Shown: one piece after another, positions 48,819-61,059 of the stretch
How the letters are laid out: each line of letters starts with the position of its first letter
Numbering within the stretch: position 1 is the stretch's first letter
Assembly (NCBI GenBank): GCA_029964075.1
Contig: CM057136.1
Location: forward strand, 13,504,381-13,568,380
Length of the DNA stretch: 64,000 nt
From: Patiria pectinifera
Taxonomy: Eukaryota; Echinodermata; Asteroidea; Valvatida; Asterinidae
Direction: 5' to 3'
Translations under genes and position numbers: made by a program
The notes under the pieces: generated by a model
Told to the model about the DNA's origin: nothing
Seen by the model: only the letters and a program-made list of their open reading frames with translations
Database searches by the model: none

Positions 48819-51800
48819 ATGGCCATCCCAGCAACATATGCAGACCTTGGCAAGTCAGCTAGAGATATCTTCGGAAAGGGCTACGGTATGTTCACACTCA
48901 AATTTGTTTCTGTAAAGTTTACTACTTTTTGTCATTTAAACGTTCTTTCCGATTAACATCATTTCGTTCAAAGTGCGTTTTGTAGCCCAATTGGCCCATC
49001 GCAGTAGAATCACGTTAGAATCGCGTCAGCGCAGCTTGTGAAATATTGTCCAATTACATTATATACAAATGGTGCGGAACGCGCAAAAGGCTGAGACAAC
49101 AAAATCTAGTGTACAAAAACTCCATAGGGTTGTCTTAGGGGCGCAGCTAACTCGCAAACGGCGATAGGTCAATTGGGCTGTTCCAGGACGCAGTGTATTG
49201 TAAAAAAGGTAATTTGAAGTTCCTATACTCCACACGTGCACTTATTACATTTGGTGGTATATTTGAAGCAGAGCGTCCTGTTTGCTGTAGTCCTTAGCTG
49301 GTTTCCTTACTAATTTGCTATGGTGGTCTGGACACAGACACGTGGTCATTACCACACTGCATACTGATAATGCATCACTTCCTTCTGAGTCTGGTATCGG
49401 ACCAAACAAAGGCCTCAGTACATGTATGCATGAGATCAGTGGTAGATAGGGTACACATGAAAATGCACATGTAGATTTTCAGTAGCAAAGGGTTCAACAC
49501 TAGTAAAGAAAACGGTTGATTCTCTGGGAAAAGTCAAGGCAGCACGAGATTGCCATATATCTAGCCAGTGTTTTGAATAAACATTTGAAGTGTTTCTTGA
49601 TCCATAATTCAGGACACTTTTTTTTTATAGGATGGTGCGAACAGCCAGGATCTTTTAAAATGTTCTTACCTAGTTCCCAGACTCATTTGATTGAAACTCA
49701 ACAGTTCTTGAATCTAGAGTGCTGAAGTGTAACACAAAACAAACAAAATAATTTCCAGAGATTTGGAACAGAATTCAGCATTTGAAGAAAACCACCAGTG
49801 TGTGTGTGTTCTGTTAGAAATCACACGCAGAATTTTTGAAATAGTTTGCTATAATTTTGCAGAAGTTTATGTGCTCGAGTATTGAAATTGAGGATTGTGA
49901 AACGGCCATTAAATTTGTACATGTAAATTTACTATCTTCTGAAAAACAAGGAAGTTAATTTGTGAGTGTAACCGGAAGTGGACAAATGAAAGAGTTTTTA
50001 TCAGTATTCTACATGTTTTTGTTCTTGTTTTTTTGTTTAGGGTTTGGATTTGTCAAGTTGGATGCAAAAACCACAACTCAAAAGGGTGTGGTAAGTATTA
50101 TAATTTGAAACAAAATGATATTTGTTTTCAAAACAATGCAAATATTTTGTGATCCATTTTATTAAGTTCTAAATGTATCATTTCCCACATATCCGCTGGC
50201 GAGATCTCACATGTTACAAAAAAAACCTTCACTAACAAAAGCTCCCCGATGTTTCCAAGTGGATGTTACTTTGAGTTTTGAGGTTTTTTCGTGACAGCAA
50301 TCTTGATTCAGTGAACGCAATCCTTTTTCTCACAATATGCATCGGCTGTGATAATATCCGTCAACTTTATTTTCACAGGACTTCAATGTTGTTGGGTCAT
50401 CAAATAACGACACCGGCAAAGTCGATGGCAGCCTGGAGACGAAATACAGCTGGAAGGACTACGGTAAGTCTAACTGTATCCAAGCCCCAATCTCTATCAT
50501 TGTGCATTCGTATCAATCTTGTCCGCTGTTCTATTTTTTTAATCTCCTCTAAAAGTTCATTAGAGTACAATGTATAGGTACGCTTCTAAAAGATGTATTT
50601 ACGGGAACTCGTTGGTAAATATTATAAAGGTTAGCCTGTAGCCTAACTGCGCAATGGACCAACAACAAAAAACGGACTGAAAATGCGTATATCCCTAACC
50701 CCCAACAAGTCTTCTCTAGACACCCTGCCACATACAACAAAATGCAACTTGGGCTCAAATAAGAACCTTGCTAAATGCAACAAATTGCAACAGTGGATTC
50801 TGTTGTATCGCCTTGGCACTATGAGCAGTTACCCTGCTAAATGCAACAAGATGCAACAAAGCACAGGGACTCCAGTTGCCTGCTAAATGTAACATTATGC
50901 AACCAATTTGTACCTCTGTTGCTCGGCGTTGCATTTAGCAGGGTGAGGGATATGGAAAACTGGCTTAACTTTTAAACCGTCTTTGACTTCAGGTCTGTCT
51001 TTCAAGGAGAAGTGGACCACGGACAACATGCTGTCCACAGAGGTCACCATCGAGAACCAGATTGCGCAGGGCTTGAAGGTGACCTTTGACACTAGCTTCT
51101 CACCCCAGACAGGGTAAGGGATAAACTCATAGAGCTATATTAAATTACTAGAGCGCTTACTCTTCATTGTTGCGCGCGGAGACGCTTTGAAGCCACTCTG
51201 GGCGCAGACATTTTGAATTTATGTGCGTGTCCGTAGAACACAATCAAAATAGATGGATTGAATTTTTAAAAATGTACTCTACATGCAACGCGCAAGTAGA
51301 ACATACGCAAACAACTTCAGCGCGTCATGACGGTTCATAAAAAGGTCACGGCGAAAAGCATCTCTGCAGCGGAGGGACGCGCACACGTTGCGCTGTTTGC
51401 GTAAAGCAAAATGAAACGCTCATTTGCTGATTGTGCGTTTAGGTTTTGGGCGTATCGGCTTCGATGACGCACCGGTATGGAATACAAACGCAGATATGCA
51501 AATAGCCGTACAAAACCCGTACAAAATTTCAAGTTTTTTTTTTCTTGATTTCAAGACGTTTCAAGGATCCCTTCTGAAATATTGAATTTGTGAAATTTTA
51601 CCGTGAAGTTGTCTTTACCTATAAAGGTTTATATAAATCAAAACAAATGAGTGTTTTAAGAGATGCCTTCAGGCTAAAATACAAATATATTATTGACTCT
51701 TCAGTGCTCTTGGGACCTTCTTATCCCCTCGCGTTCTCTTTCAGGAAGAAGACAGGGCGAATCAAGACCGGCTACAAGAGAGATTACGTCAACCTGAACG

Positions 51801-54800
51801 CCGACGTCGATTTTGACTTCGCTGGACCAACGGTCCACGGTGCAGCTGTCATCGGGTAAATTAGATGATAAGAGAGCATGCAAGTGGGCTGAAAATACTG
51901 GCGAAATTTTCAGGGGCAATTGTAGTAAAGTGTCTTGCCCAAGAACACAAGTACCATGTCCTGTCAGGGTTCGAACCCACGCACCACGGCACATGAATAA
52001 CCATTTGACCACGGCGCTCCAGTCGTTGACATGGTTAGAATTGAGTGAAAAATTGAATTAAAAATTGTAATTGTAGTTTTTTTTGTAAGAGAGAAAACAG
52101 TTCTATGGATAACTGTACGGAGTTTAATTTGACAACCACCGTTTGAGTTAAATGACAACTTCGGTTTCATTAATCATACAACATACCGTAGCAGGGTGTT
52201 CAATTATAAATGAACGATCTTTCGAAGGAGCAGTTGTCGTTGGTGTGAACCAACGTGCAAAGTCATCTTATATTTGTTGATTTGATTAACAGCTATGAGG
52301 GCTGGTTGGCCGGCTACCAGATGTCGTTCGACACCTCCAAGTCCAAGCTGACGAAGAGCAATTTTGCGCTGGGCTACAAGACTGGCGATTTCCAGCTTCA
52401 TACTGCCATGTGAGTATTATCTGTCCAAACAGCAAGCTAGAATCCTTTTCTAAAAAAAAAAAGGAAGGAACAGGATAACAGGTCCTGATCGTATGACGTC
52501 AAAGTTCCATGTGAATATCCGGATTCCCCATGATCAGCCACCATTGCAGTAGGCATACGTTTGGTTAGCAGCCACCATTGCAGTAGGCAAGCGTTTGGTT
52601 AGCAGCCACCATTGCAGTAGGCAAGCGTTTGGTTAGCAGCCACCATTGCAGTAGGCAAGCGTTTGGTTAGCAGCCACCATTGCAGTAGGCAAGCGTTTGG
52701 TTAGCAGCCACCATTGCAGTCGGCAAGCGTTTGGTTAGCGGCCACATCGTGTGTTGTAAACTAGACAGTAGGACTTATTTTCACGTAAAACAACTGCAAA
52801 ATCTTCATCACATGGCATAATGGTCACTACCACATGCCAACCCAGAACTGGGTGTTGGCTCCGTGTTTTTGCCACAGTTTTTGCCATCCATCACAGCTTT
52901 GAAGGCTTGCCTACTACCTACTGCGCACGGCGCTAGACAATCTTTGCCTACTACAATGGCAACGCTAACTTCCCGGTAACAGGACGTAGGCTGGGTCATG
53001 TGATCAGTGAGGGAGCCCTTTTCAATAGAATGCAGAACCTCTCGCCCTCGCTATTCTACACCCTTCAAAACAATTCAAGAATTAAAGGGAATGTACAACA
53101 TTTGCTTTTGCTGAAATTTTCAGAAATAAATGGATTTGGAGGAATAGTTTGTTAAAGCAAATATTGTTAAACTGACTTGTTTCACTTCTTGGGCTTGTAG
53201 ATGCTGGAAAATTCAAGAAAACCAATCATGTTCTTGTAGTCTGGTTCCCTGACCCCTTAAGATGAAACGGAGCAATTTTTAGACATAAGGTATAGAGAAT
53301 CAGTCAAGAAGGCTTGTACCCCTTTACTATGTGTGTAATCAATTGCAAACAAAATGCAGGTTAACTAAATATGAAAAATTGGGAGCAGTTTTTGAAAAAA
53401 GCCAGTATTTTTCCAACGCTGGTCGGCCACCCAGCATTGGAAAAGTACAAGTTTCTTGAAAATGTCAGCACACCAGGAGCCACGATTTTACAGGATGCTT
53501 TTTAGACTGTCATTCCCTATAAACTCAGTAAGATATTCCATGATAATTTGATCATTTCGTTTTTTGATGTTTGCAAATGTTGTATCTTCCCTTTAACATA
53601 AAAGTATTTCAGATGTTTACATCAGGATATGGATTAGCAGCCGTATACACAAAACTAATACTCAGAGAGCAAAGTGAATGCAGTACTGAATGAATGTATA
53701 TTTTACAGATTTGAGATTGTATTTTGATATATTTACCTGATGAAATGTGGAAAAAACTGGATTCTAACCATCGCCCTCTGATTTCTGTCGAACAGCAACG
53801 AGGGCACAGACTTCAGCGGGGCCATCTACCAGAAGATCAACGACAAACTAGAGAGCGCCATCAACGTCGGCTGGACGTCGGGCACGAACGCGACGCGCTT
53901 CGCCATGGGTGCTAAGTATGCGCTGGACGAGGACTCGTCCCTCCGGGCCAAGGTCAGCAACACGAGTCAAGTCGGAATCGGCTACACCCACACTCTAAGA
54001 CCAGGTGAGTTGGTCAGTTGTTCTGCTTGGCTTGTGATTGGAGGGGTAGAGGTTAGAACTCTGTCCCGCTTGATTGGAAGGTTAGAGGTTAGGATCCTAT
54101 TCCTTGTGATGGGAGGGGTATAGGTTAGAATCCCATTCCATGCAACATTCCCCTTTGAGGCCATTTCTAACACAGTAACACTAACAATTAAGTACAATAC
54201 TGGCTCAGCATCATCTTTTTTAACACATCAGTGACCAGGGACTCTGAGGCAGTTTGGCCTTGAGACTTTTGACCTGATTGATTGCTACAATGGGCAGGCT
54301 TGTCAGTTTGACAAATGTTCCATGTTACTGCTTTTGGCAGAGTTTCTGGCCAAAATGTTGTTCCTTTTTTTTTTAAGCATGGCGGGCAACTTTGTAAGGT
54401 TGGCGGCAGCTTTTGAAGCTTGGCGGATGCCTCAGAAAGCTTGGCGGGGCACCAGGTTATATTTACAGGTTGGAGAACACTGATTAGGAAATGTGTCAGA
54501 GCTAGATTGCATGACGCTGCTTAACTTTTGTTTGGAGGAAAGTAGGTTAGGATCCAGGTTAGAGTCCAGTTCATTGCATTATACTGATTGCCTTGTGATT
54601 CCAAGGGGAGAAGTTAGAATCCAGCCCCATGCATCAATTGAATTACCTGTGGAGAAAGGGATATAGGTTAGAATCCAGCCCCGTCCATTGCGCTGCAACA
54701 CTTGTGATTGATGGAAAGTGGGTTAGAATCCCGTTAACTTCATTACACTGAAACCTGAGTAAAGGGATTGAGGTTAGAAATACAGTCGCTCGCTTTATGT

Positions 54801-56230
54801 TCCAAGTTAAGTAAGAACAAAATGCGGCTGTGCCTGAACTCTATAAACAACAGGATGTGCAGTTCACGACATTCTCCGCAAATCCTGTAAATAAAACCAG
54901 ACCTGTTTTCACAAGTCCACAGAGTCTGAATAAGTAGTAACGTATGGATGTGTGTCATTGCATGCTAAGCGATCCCTCGTAATGTATGGGAGTCTGTGAC
55001 GATATGGCAAGACGTATTGCCGTCGCAGCTTTAGCCGCTTTGACTGGATACTATGTCGGGAGAAAATATGTATCGGTACCGAGTGATTCAATTGTAGGGA
55101 CCCATTTAGTATACTGACTCAGTCAGCCCATGACGCCAAGCACAGAGTGTATCAACTCTTGAAAACCTTGGATTTAGATTTTTTTACAAATCTTGAATGT
55201 CCTTATTTATTTTTACGACTAGTTACGCATTCAGGAAGAAAATTGGGAAGTCAGGCTCTGCAAACATTGCAGTTGTATAAATATTGACTTTTTTTTTATC
55301 CCTGCCTTTCCAGGACGTAATTATGAACTCAAATTATGTTAAATTATCGTCCTGTGATGACCTGTGTTTTGGTTGCTGCGTGATTTAAAGCTGCAGTCAG
55401 TAGGGTTTTTATTTAAGTAGAACAACAGCTTAGATTCTTCTGCAGGGGTTGGTTTGTTGAAGTTGCCGAACTTGAGAAAACTGCTTACTACTTGGGGAAA
55501 AAAACTTGTGCTTAACTTAAGTGCTCTTCATCATCAACTAATTGTGCATACAAAGAGTTTTGCTTTAATGGATGCATTTTTCTATAGAAAAATTGTGAGG
55601 TTAGCACGCATTTCGGTGTGCTTTACTGCTTTCAAACACGCTAAGAGACGAGCCATTCCGTTTGTAGAAGTAAAGTCGGTTCCAAGTCTGTATTGCTCTT
55701 GAGGCCAGCGTTTCTCTCCGGTTTCCATGGCATGAAACGACTCGGAATATTACTGTTGCCCCCTGGATGGGATGCTGGTCCATCACAGGTTACTTGCCAG
55801 CTAAATGCGGTACCCTTTTATACTCCTGGGCGGAGAGACGCAAGTAGGGTGAATTGGCTTGTCCAAGGACACAACATATTGGCCAGCTGTAGGATTCGAA
55901 CCCCTGACCCTCTGATCACGAGTCGCAAACCCTTGCCACTTGGCCACACCCCACCAAAGAATCGCTTGCAGAAGTGCCAATAAATTTGTCCCGATCATTT
56001 GGACTTTTGTCAGCGATTTGTAATTCCATTTCGTTTCATTCCGAAACTTTTCAGTGAAAGTAAGACATCATTGGAGTCTAACACTCTGAATTGAGTAAAT
56101 TTCTGAAACCCCCTCTCCCCCCATTTTTATCTCCCCAGGTGTCAAGGTCACCCTCTCCACCCTCATCGACGGCAAGAGTTTGAACCAAGGGGGACACAAG
56201 CTGGGTCTGGGCCTTGAACTGGAGGCTTAA
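48819..56230 (+). CDS. VDAC: Voltage-dependent anion channel (mitochondrial porin), 8 coding exons, 283 aa
   Basis: Beta-barrel porin of the mitochondrial outer membrane that passes ATP, ADP and other metabolites. Coding exons: 48819-48885, 50041-50090, 50379-50463, 50993-51113, 51745-51855, 52293-52409, 53796-54004, 56139-56230. All junctions are GT-AG and in phase, total 852 nt including TAA, giving 283 residues, the length of vertebrate VDAC1. The N-terminal helix reads [18 protein letters not shown], followed by [11 protein letters not shown]. Glu73, the intramembrane glutamate of VDAC1/2, is present in [11 protein letters not shown], as is the GLK motif in AQGLKVTF. Later strands include [34 protein letters not shown] and the C-terminal [13 protein letters not shown]. 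The ATG has a strong context (A at -3, G at +4). The exon probably begins about 42 nt upstream, after an AG near 48776, implying a noncoding leader exon. Introns hold a MITE, a minisatellite and SINE fragments. Confidence 0.97.
50687..50956. mobile_element. Fold-back element just upstream of VDAC coding exon 4
   Basis: Ends ATATCCCTAACCCCC and inverted GGGTGAGGGATATGG. Inside, CTAAATGCAACA-type units occur at least three times forward and once inverted (GTTGCATTTAGCAGG). It ends 36 bp before the exon at 50993. Confidence 0.55.
51905..52021 (-). mobile_element. tRNA-derived SINE (family A) fragment in a VDAC intron
   Basis: Minus-strand head with A box CCGTGGTCAAATGGTTAT and B box GGGTTCGAACCC, then TTGTGTTCTTGGGCAAGACA as in the copy at 10168-10440. 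The body is truncated. Confidence 0.7.
52535..52738 (+). repeat. 34-bp minisatellite, six units, VDAC intron
   Basis: Unit CAGCCACCATTGCAGTAGGC followed by AAGCGTTTGGTTAG, six nearly identical tandem copies plus a degenerate seventh start. Confidence 0.92.
53082..53596. mobile_element. TTAA-flanked MITE inside a VDAC intron, complete copy
   Basis: Begins TTAAAGGGAATGTACAACAT at 53082 and ends TGTTGTATCTTCCCTTTAA at 53596, with the palindromic core near 53415. It lies 200 bp upstream of the VDAC exon starting at 53796. Confidence 0.82.
54020..54790 (+). repeat. Degenerate tandem repeats in the last VDAC intron
   Basis: Recurrent TTGTGATTGGAGGGGTAGAG / GGTTAGAATCC-type units of about 35-65 bp in two clusters, 54020-54140 and 54535-54780, separated by unrelated sequence. 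Confidence 0.55.
55726..55955 (-). mobile_element. tRNA-derived SINE (family B) in the last VDAC intron
   Basis: Minus-strand head GGGGTGTGGCCAAGTGGCAA (A box) and GGGGTTCGAATCC (B box), then GTTGTGTCCTTGGACAAGCC and a body with ATACTCCTGGGCGGAGAG on the plus strand. Confidence 0.75.
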
Positions 56231-56350
56231 CTACAGAGTTTGTTTAGAGTAAGGGACGGCCCAACTTGGAACGGCCCAACTTGGGACGGCCCGGTTTTTA
56301 GGAGTGAGTGAAGCGCATTTATCTCGTTTGAAATTTGTGGTATTAAAGAA

Positions 56351-56356
56351 AATAAA
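56351..56356 (+). terminator. VDAC: Candidate VDAC polyadenylation signal
   Basis: AATAAA 121 nt after the VDAC stop codon, with an ATTAAA just upstream at 56342. Longer 3' UTR isoforms could use a second AATAAA near 56627. Confidence 0.55.
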
Positions 56357-56515
56357 ATCCTGCAGTGGAACAAATCCAGAAAGAGTGCTTCGGATAATCG
56401 CCGGTCCAAAAGCGAGTGGTCGTTGAAGCGTTTCTGGTTAACAATTTTGTTGGTGTGCAAGATTTAAATCATTCCCCAAAACGTACGGTAGCAGCCCCTG
56501 AATCGGGCAGGTAAA

Positions 56516-56640
56516 AACTATGGGCTCCGTGTGCAAGTACCCCCTCAACGGTAAGAAAGGGAGAGTTGGGCGAGACCACTGGGAGAGACATTTGAACGCC
56601 TTACGCTCACGTGAAGACGCACGTTCGTAATAAAATTAGC
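56516..56640 (+). repeat. Dispersed repeat, copy downstream of VDAC
   Basis: AACTATGGGCTCCGTGTGCA then AGTACCCCCTCAACGG and AAGAAAGGGAGAGTT; the same family as 11208-11345. Unique otherwise in this window. Confidence 0.65.
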
Positions 56641-57688
56641 TGCGCGTACTTTGCTACACGTGTGGGAACCAGTACACGGTGTGCCCAATCTGGGCTCTCC
56701 AAAATTGTAAAAAGCGCCCTCTAAGTTCGCGCACGGAGCCTATAGTGTCATTACCCGAAACACGGTCTCAAAATCCACCCTTTTGTAGCGTAAGACCAAA
56801 GCTTTTGTCTTAGATGTACTTGTACATGAAGCCTATGCAACTAATTTGAAAGTGCAAGTTTGATGTCATGGTTTAAAAGTAAAAGGAAAAAAAACAAAAA
56901 AAACACAAGGAATGATTCCCAAAATGTACCCTGTATAAAACCACACTTTTTATCTCTTTGTGCTTCAAACATTTTTGTTTTGCTTTTGTTGTTAATTCCC
57001 TATACACTGCTCAGAATAGATGGTTTAAACACGTGAGTAACTAACAGCAACCACTAAAAGTACAAAGCTTGTCAGCAATTTTCACTTACATGTAGGTGAC
57101 CCTTAAACTAATGACCCCAAAGGTGTTTTTCAAAGAAACCTAAACCAGCTGAAATCCAGTGTTATATATATAGACGATGTGCCAGGACGCTGGCCTGAAA
57201 TGGTAGTGCGTCCATCCGGATCAAAGGAAAATTACTTTTAACCTGAATAAATCTGGTTGGCTGTTAACCCTTATGATCCCACACCCTTCAAAATCCACCA
57301 GAATTTTTTTTATAGGATTTTGTAGGATTGAGGAATGCAGACCTAGCCATAATAACTGGATATTGATGACCCTTTGAAATTACACGCACAAAGAGGGTTC
57401 CATTCATTTCTGTGCAGTTAGGTTTTCTAGGGGGAAAAAATGCTTTGGACTTGCGGTTAATGATTACAAACTAATTGTGTTTTGCATAAGGCATGCCATG
57501 CTCATGTCCCCCCGGGTCACGTAGACGCATTGTGAGAAATTCTGTCACAAGTCATGCTTTCTAGCGATAATTCTTAGAAGGTGGGTCAACGTACACAATG
57601 CCCAGCAATTTTGAGGTACTTTGATTTACAACTGGGGCAAAGTTATGACTCAGTTTGCTTAGGTTAGTGCAACACAGTTAGCGATCTA

Positions 57689-57874
57689 CAGTCGACTCTC
57701 GTTAGTACAAACCTGTTAATACAAAATTCTGGTTATAACAAACATAAAGCCTTGGTCCCGACTGTGCATTTGTGTGCACAATGAATGGGACTGATTTTCT
57801 TCTTAATACAAAATTCTGATATAACAAACAATTTGGCTAGATTCGAGCGAGTTTGTTGTAACGAGACTCGACTG
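57689..57874. mobile_element. Tigger/pogo-type MITE with TA target duplication
   Basis: Ends CAGTCGACTCTCGTTAGTAC and the inverted CAGTCGAGTCTCGTTACAAC, each flanked by TA. Repeated TAATACAAAATTCTG / TATAACAAAC motifs fill the body. The ends match the CAGTCGACTCTCGTTA style of Tigger elements (from memory). 186 bp, no transposase. Confidence 0.75.
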
Positions 57875-57879
57875 TATAT

Positions 57880-59755
57880 GTAGAGGTGCTCTAACAACCA
57901 GCAGAGCCAGCTAGCTGTGGCATTTTTGAATAGACACTATTTCACGCCTAGCATTGATGTTGATTTGTTTGGTTACATTTTAAGTAAAAGGGGATTGAAT
58001 GGCCGTGAAGACAAGATTTTTTTTTTCAACCAGAGGTACACTTTCGCATTCGGTATAAATTGTAACGCCATGGCACGAAAGGTTCTTCTGTTGTGATGCG
58101 TGGTGCTAACTTTGCGTTACATGTAAAATCCACTGTACTGCCCTCAGATAAAAAGCGGTAATGTTACTACATTTAGTGAACAAGGGTTAATATTTGATCT
58201 TTTTTCCTTATTAATATTTACCCCAGTGATTGTAGATATGTGGATATAGTTTGCCTGGGATAAAAAATTGTTTCTGTATTTCTCATTTAGCAGTTATTGA
58301 TAACCATAGTAACATACACTTCCTTCGTTTAGAGACTCCCATGTAAAACATCTGTTGGTTTGGGGTAAATTTGGTTACTAAAAGATTTTATTGAAATGAT
58401 GAATTCATGATAATTGCTGTCGAAACGTGTGTACATCCTATAATATTGACATTTGAACATTAAGGTATTGTGGTAATAAAAAATCGGACAAAGTGTTGAG
58501 CGATGTTAAAGATTGACGTGGATTGTTCTTTTGTGTTTGTCTGCATGAACATACGGTAGAATAAACGAACAGCTGGATTTTTTTGTCCAGACAATGTTAA
58601 TAAAATTCGTGCTGATGAGGTATATGTTGTTTGGCCAGGGCTAGGGGCGTATAGTGCCGGGGGCGGCCTCGTGTTCGAAAACGGATGTCCATCCCCCCAA
58701 CTTGAAATTACCAACTGCACTGTTGACATGTTTCGTTTCATTTGCCTTTCGTGCCCCCTTGAAAAAAGTATATGCACCCCAGGTGCTCTACAAGCCTGCA
58801 CCAAGTTTTCCCACATAAACTTGTTTAATAATGGGGGCAGGGTAAAACCACAAATGTCAAACAAGAATATTTTCAGTCTGTTTGTGTTTCGCCACGGGAT
58901 TTTTTTGTCTCTCTTGGTTCGATATATACGCTTGATTTAATATTCGATTATATTGTCTCCCCAGGCCTCTGAAACTTTGATTTCATTAAATTAAATGAAA
59001 ATACATGTACCGAAAACTGCATCAATATTGTGCGTCATAATGTGGTTCGTTTTTTGAACACCAAGGACAATATTTATTTGGTAACAATGTCCGGTTTAGC
59101 GAGACAGAAACTTATTTCAATTTAGACGTTTATTTTTAACATATACTTTCCACGGGAACGGTAAAATTGTTATTGAGTTTCTAACATCTACCGACGGAGA
59201 ATGAAATTTGGGAAAACACGCGCTGTCGTGGACAATGTTATTTCATTAGAATAAAATGGTGAGGTTTGCAGTTTATGGGCAATTATTTCATTTTCATCTT
59301 TTTGTCGGTGTGGGCAATTATCAATCAAAATATCAACATCGGCCCTGAACACGAATGTAATTATATCTCGATTTCGCCGGTGCACGAACGATAAGGTAAA
59401 TAAAAATCATAATTTAATGCATTTTATTTTGCTGGCAGCTGTCATTCATCTTTCTTTCTTTTTTAAATCTGCTGTTCCAGCGTTCGTTTTAATCAATAAT
59501 TAGTTTTCAAAATTAAATATTTGGCGACTCGGAGGCATCGGTTTACTATTTTGTTGAAGTAACAGACGTTTTCATACATGCAGCCCCATGCCATAAGTGG
59601 GTTGATAATACAAGGTAACTACACCCAACATATAACCAATTTGAATATAATTGGTAACTACATCAAAATGCCGTCAATGTTTCTTTTACAATCATAACTT
59701 GCTGAAGTTTCCACACTTCTGGCACTTAAATTCTATTTGACTTTTTTCTTCATAG
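57880..59755. other. Gene-poor DNA downstream of VDAC
   Basis: A 134-codon minus-strand open frame (58460-58864) has no recognisable family features. Nothing else is supported. Confidence 0.4.
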
Positions 59756-60061
59756 ACGGGAGTTTGGCCTGTGGTTAGGGTTCATGACTCATGATGAAAG
59801 GGTCAGGTGTTCGAATCCAGCTGCTGATCATTATGTTGTGTCCTTGGGCAAGCCACTTCACCCTCACTTGCCTCTCTCCACCCAGGAGTATAAATGGGTA
59901 CCGGCATTAACTGGGGAGTAACCTCCGATGGGCTAGCATACCATCCAGGGCGAGTAGAAATATTCTCAGGCGTTTCATGCTACTGAAACTGGAGATAAAC
60001 GCCGGCCTGCATGCCATAGCCGCAGCCCTGCTGCCAATTATGGCATGAGCGAACATCCTTA
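59756..60061 (+). mobile_element. tRNA-derived SINE (family B), near-complete
   Basis: Head TTTGGCCTGTGGTTAGGG (A-box region), B box GTGTTCGAATCC, then TTGTGTCCTTGGGCAAGCCA, CCACCCAGGAGTATAAATGG and a long unique tail to about 60061. Confidence 0.75.
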
Positions 60062-61059
60062 TGGAAGTGCAACATTATGTATGTGATATACCGTTTCAAA
60101 ATAGTGCCGGTTGTCTCGGGCGGATTAAGCCATTATGTCTTATTATTACAGGCGACAAATAACGTGATGCAAAGCCTGACCCAGAAACTCTACGTTGGAG
60201 ACGCTGGTCGTGACTGTACTGATGCATCAACAATTATTACTGTCGGATTTAAAAGGCACAATATTAGATTTACTGTCTTTTAAAGGTAGTTCTCTCCCGA
60301 TATGAAATGTATCCTTTTATTAAACCATTCCTGCCATATGATGGTATTGAAGACCAACACCATAACAATGAGCACAAGTTTAATTCTTCTATAATTTTAA
60401 TTTGGAGGAGCGGTGAATGTGGAGCGAATAAGAGAATTCAAAGACTGGGATGTAAGGCTTAAATTTGGTGCTGGACATAATCTAACTCTTGGGGGCGCTG
60501 TTTAGTAACACAAAATTGCCCGTCTTATAACCCATTTTCCACTTCGGTTAACTTTACGCTAATTTATTTTAAGTGATTGACTTCTGAGCTCTTCCATTAC
60601 TGTTCTTGGTCCGGGTTGGTTGACTGGCCCACCGAGTCGATACGCTGCTAATGCCGAACGTTTAAGGAACAGTGTCTCCGTATATGTAGCAAATTTAATT
60701 CGGAAAATTCAATTAAATTTCCATGCAAAAAAGTTAACCTTTTTTTTTTTTTTTAACTTTGTCTGTGAACAACGTGTTTTATCAAATTTTGTTCATTTAA
60801 CTGAGTTATTCTTGTCTCCAACCGGCGAGGAATCGCGCAGCAAATTATATTAAAACTTTCTTGACGGCTGTCGGAAGTCTAACTTTACAAAAGTAATAAA
60901 GTGAATAAGCTTGTATCGACCACCCTGTATTATTTTTGCCCTTGTTGGCTTTCCCTATACAAAAGCAAGTTCGTACTTCGCACAAATCGAATTGGCGTGA
61001 CGAAAGTTCATAATTGCGGCGGCGAAATTCACCGGAGTTGAAATGCGTTCGATTTTTGG

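Noticed and set aside
52535..52738. CRISPR-like array
   Set aside because: Units are directly contiguous with no variable spacers, and it lies in an animal gene intron.
58460..58864. 134-codon minus-strand frame
   Set aside because: No motif, signal or family pattern, no splice context, and a plus-strand frame covers part of it.
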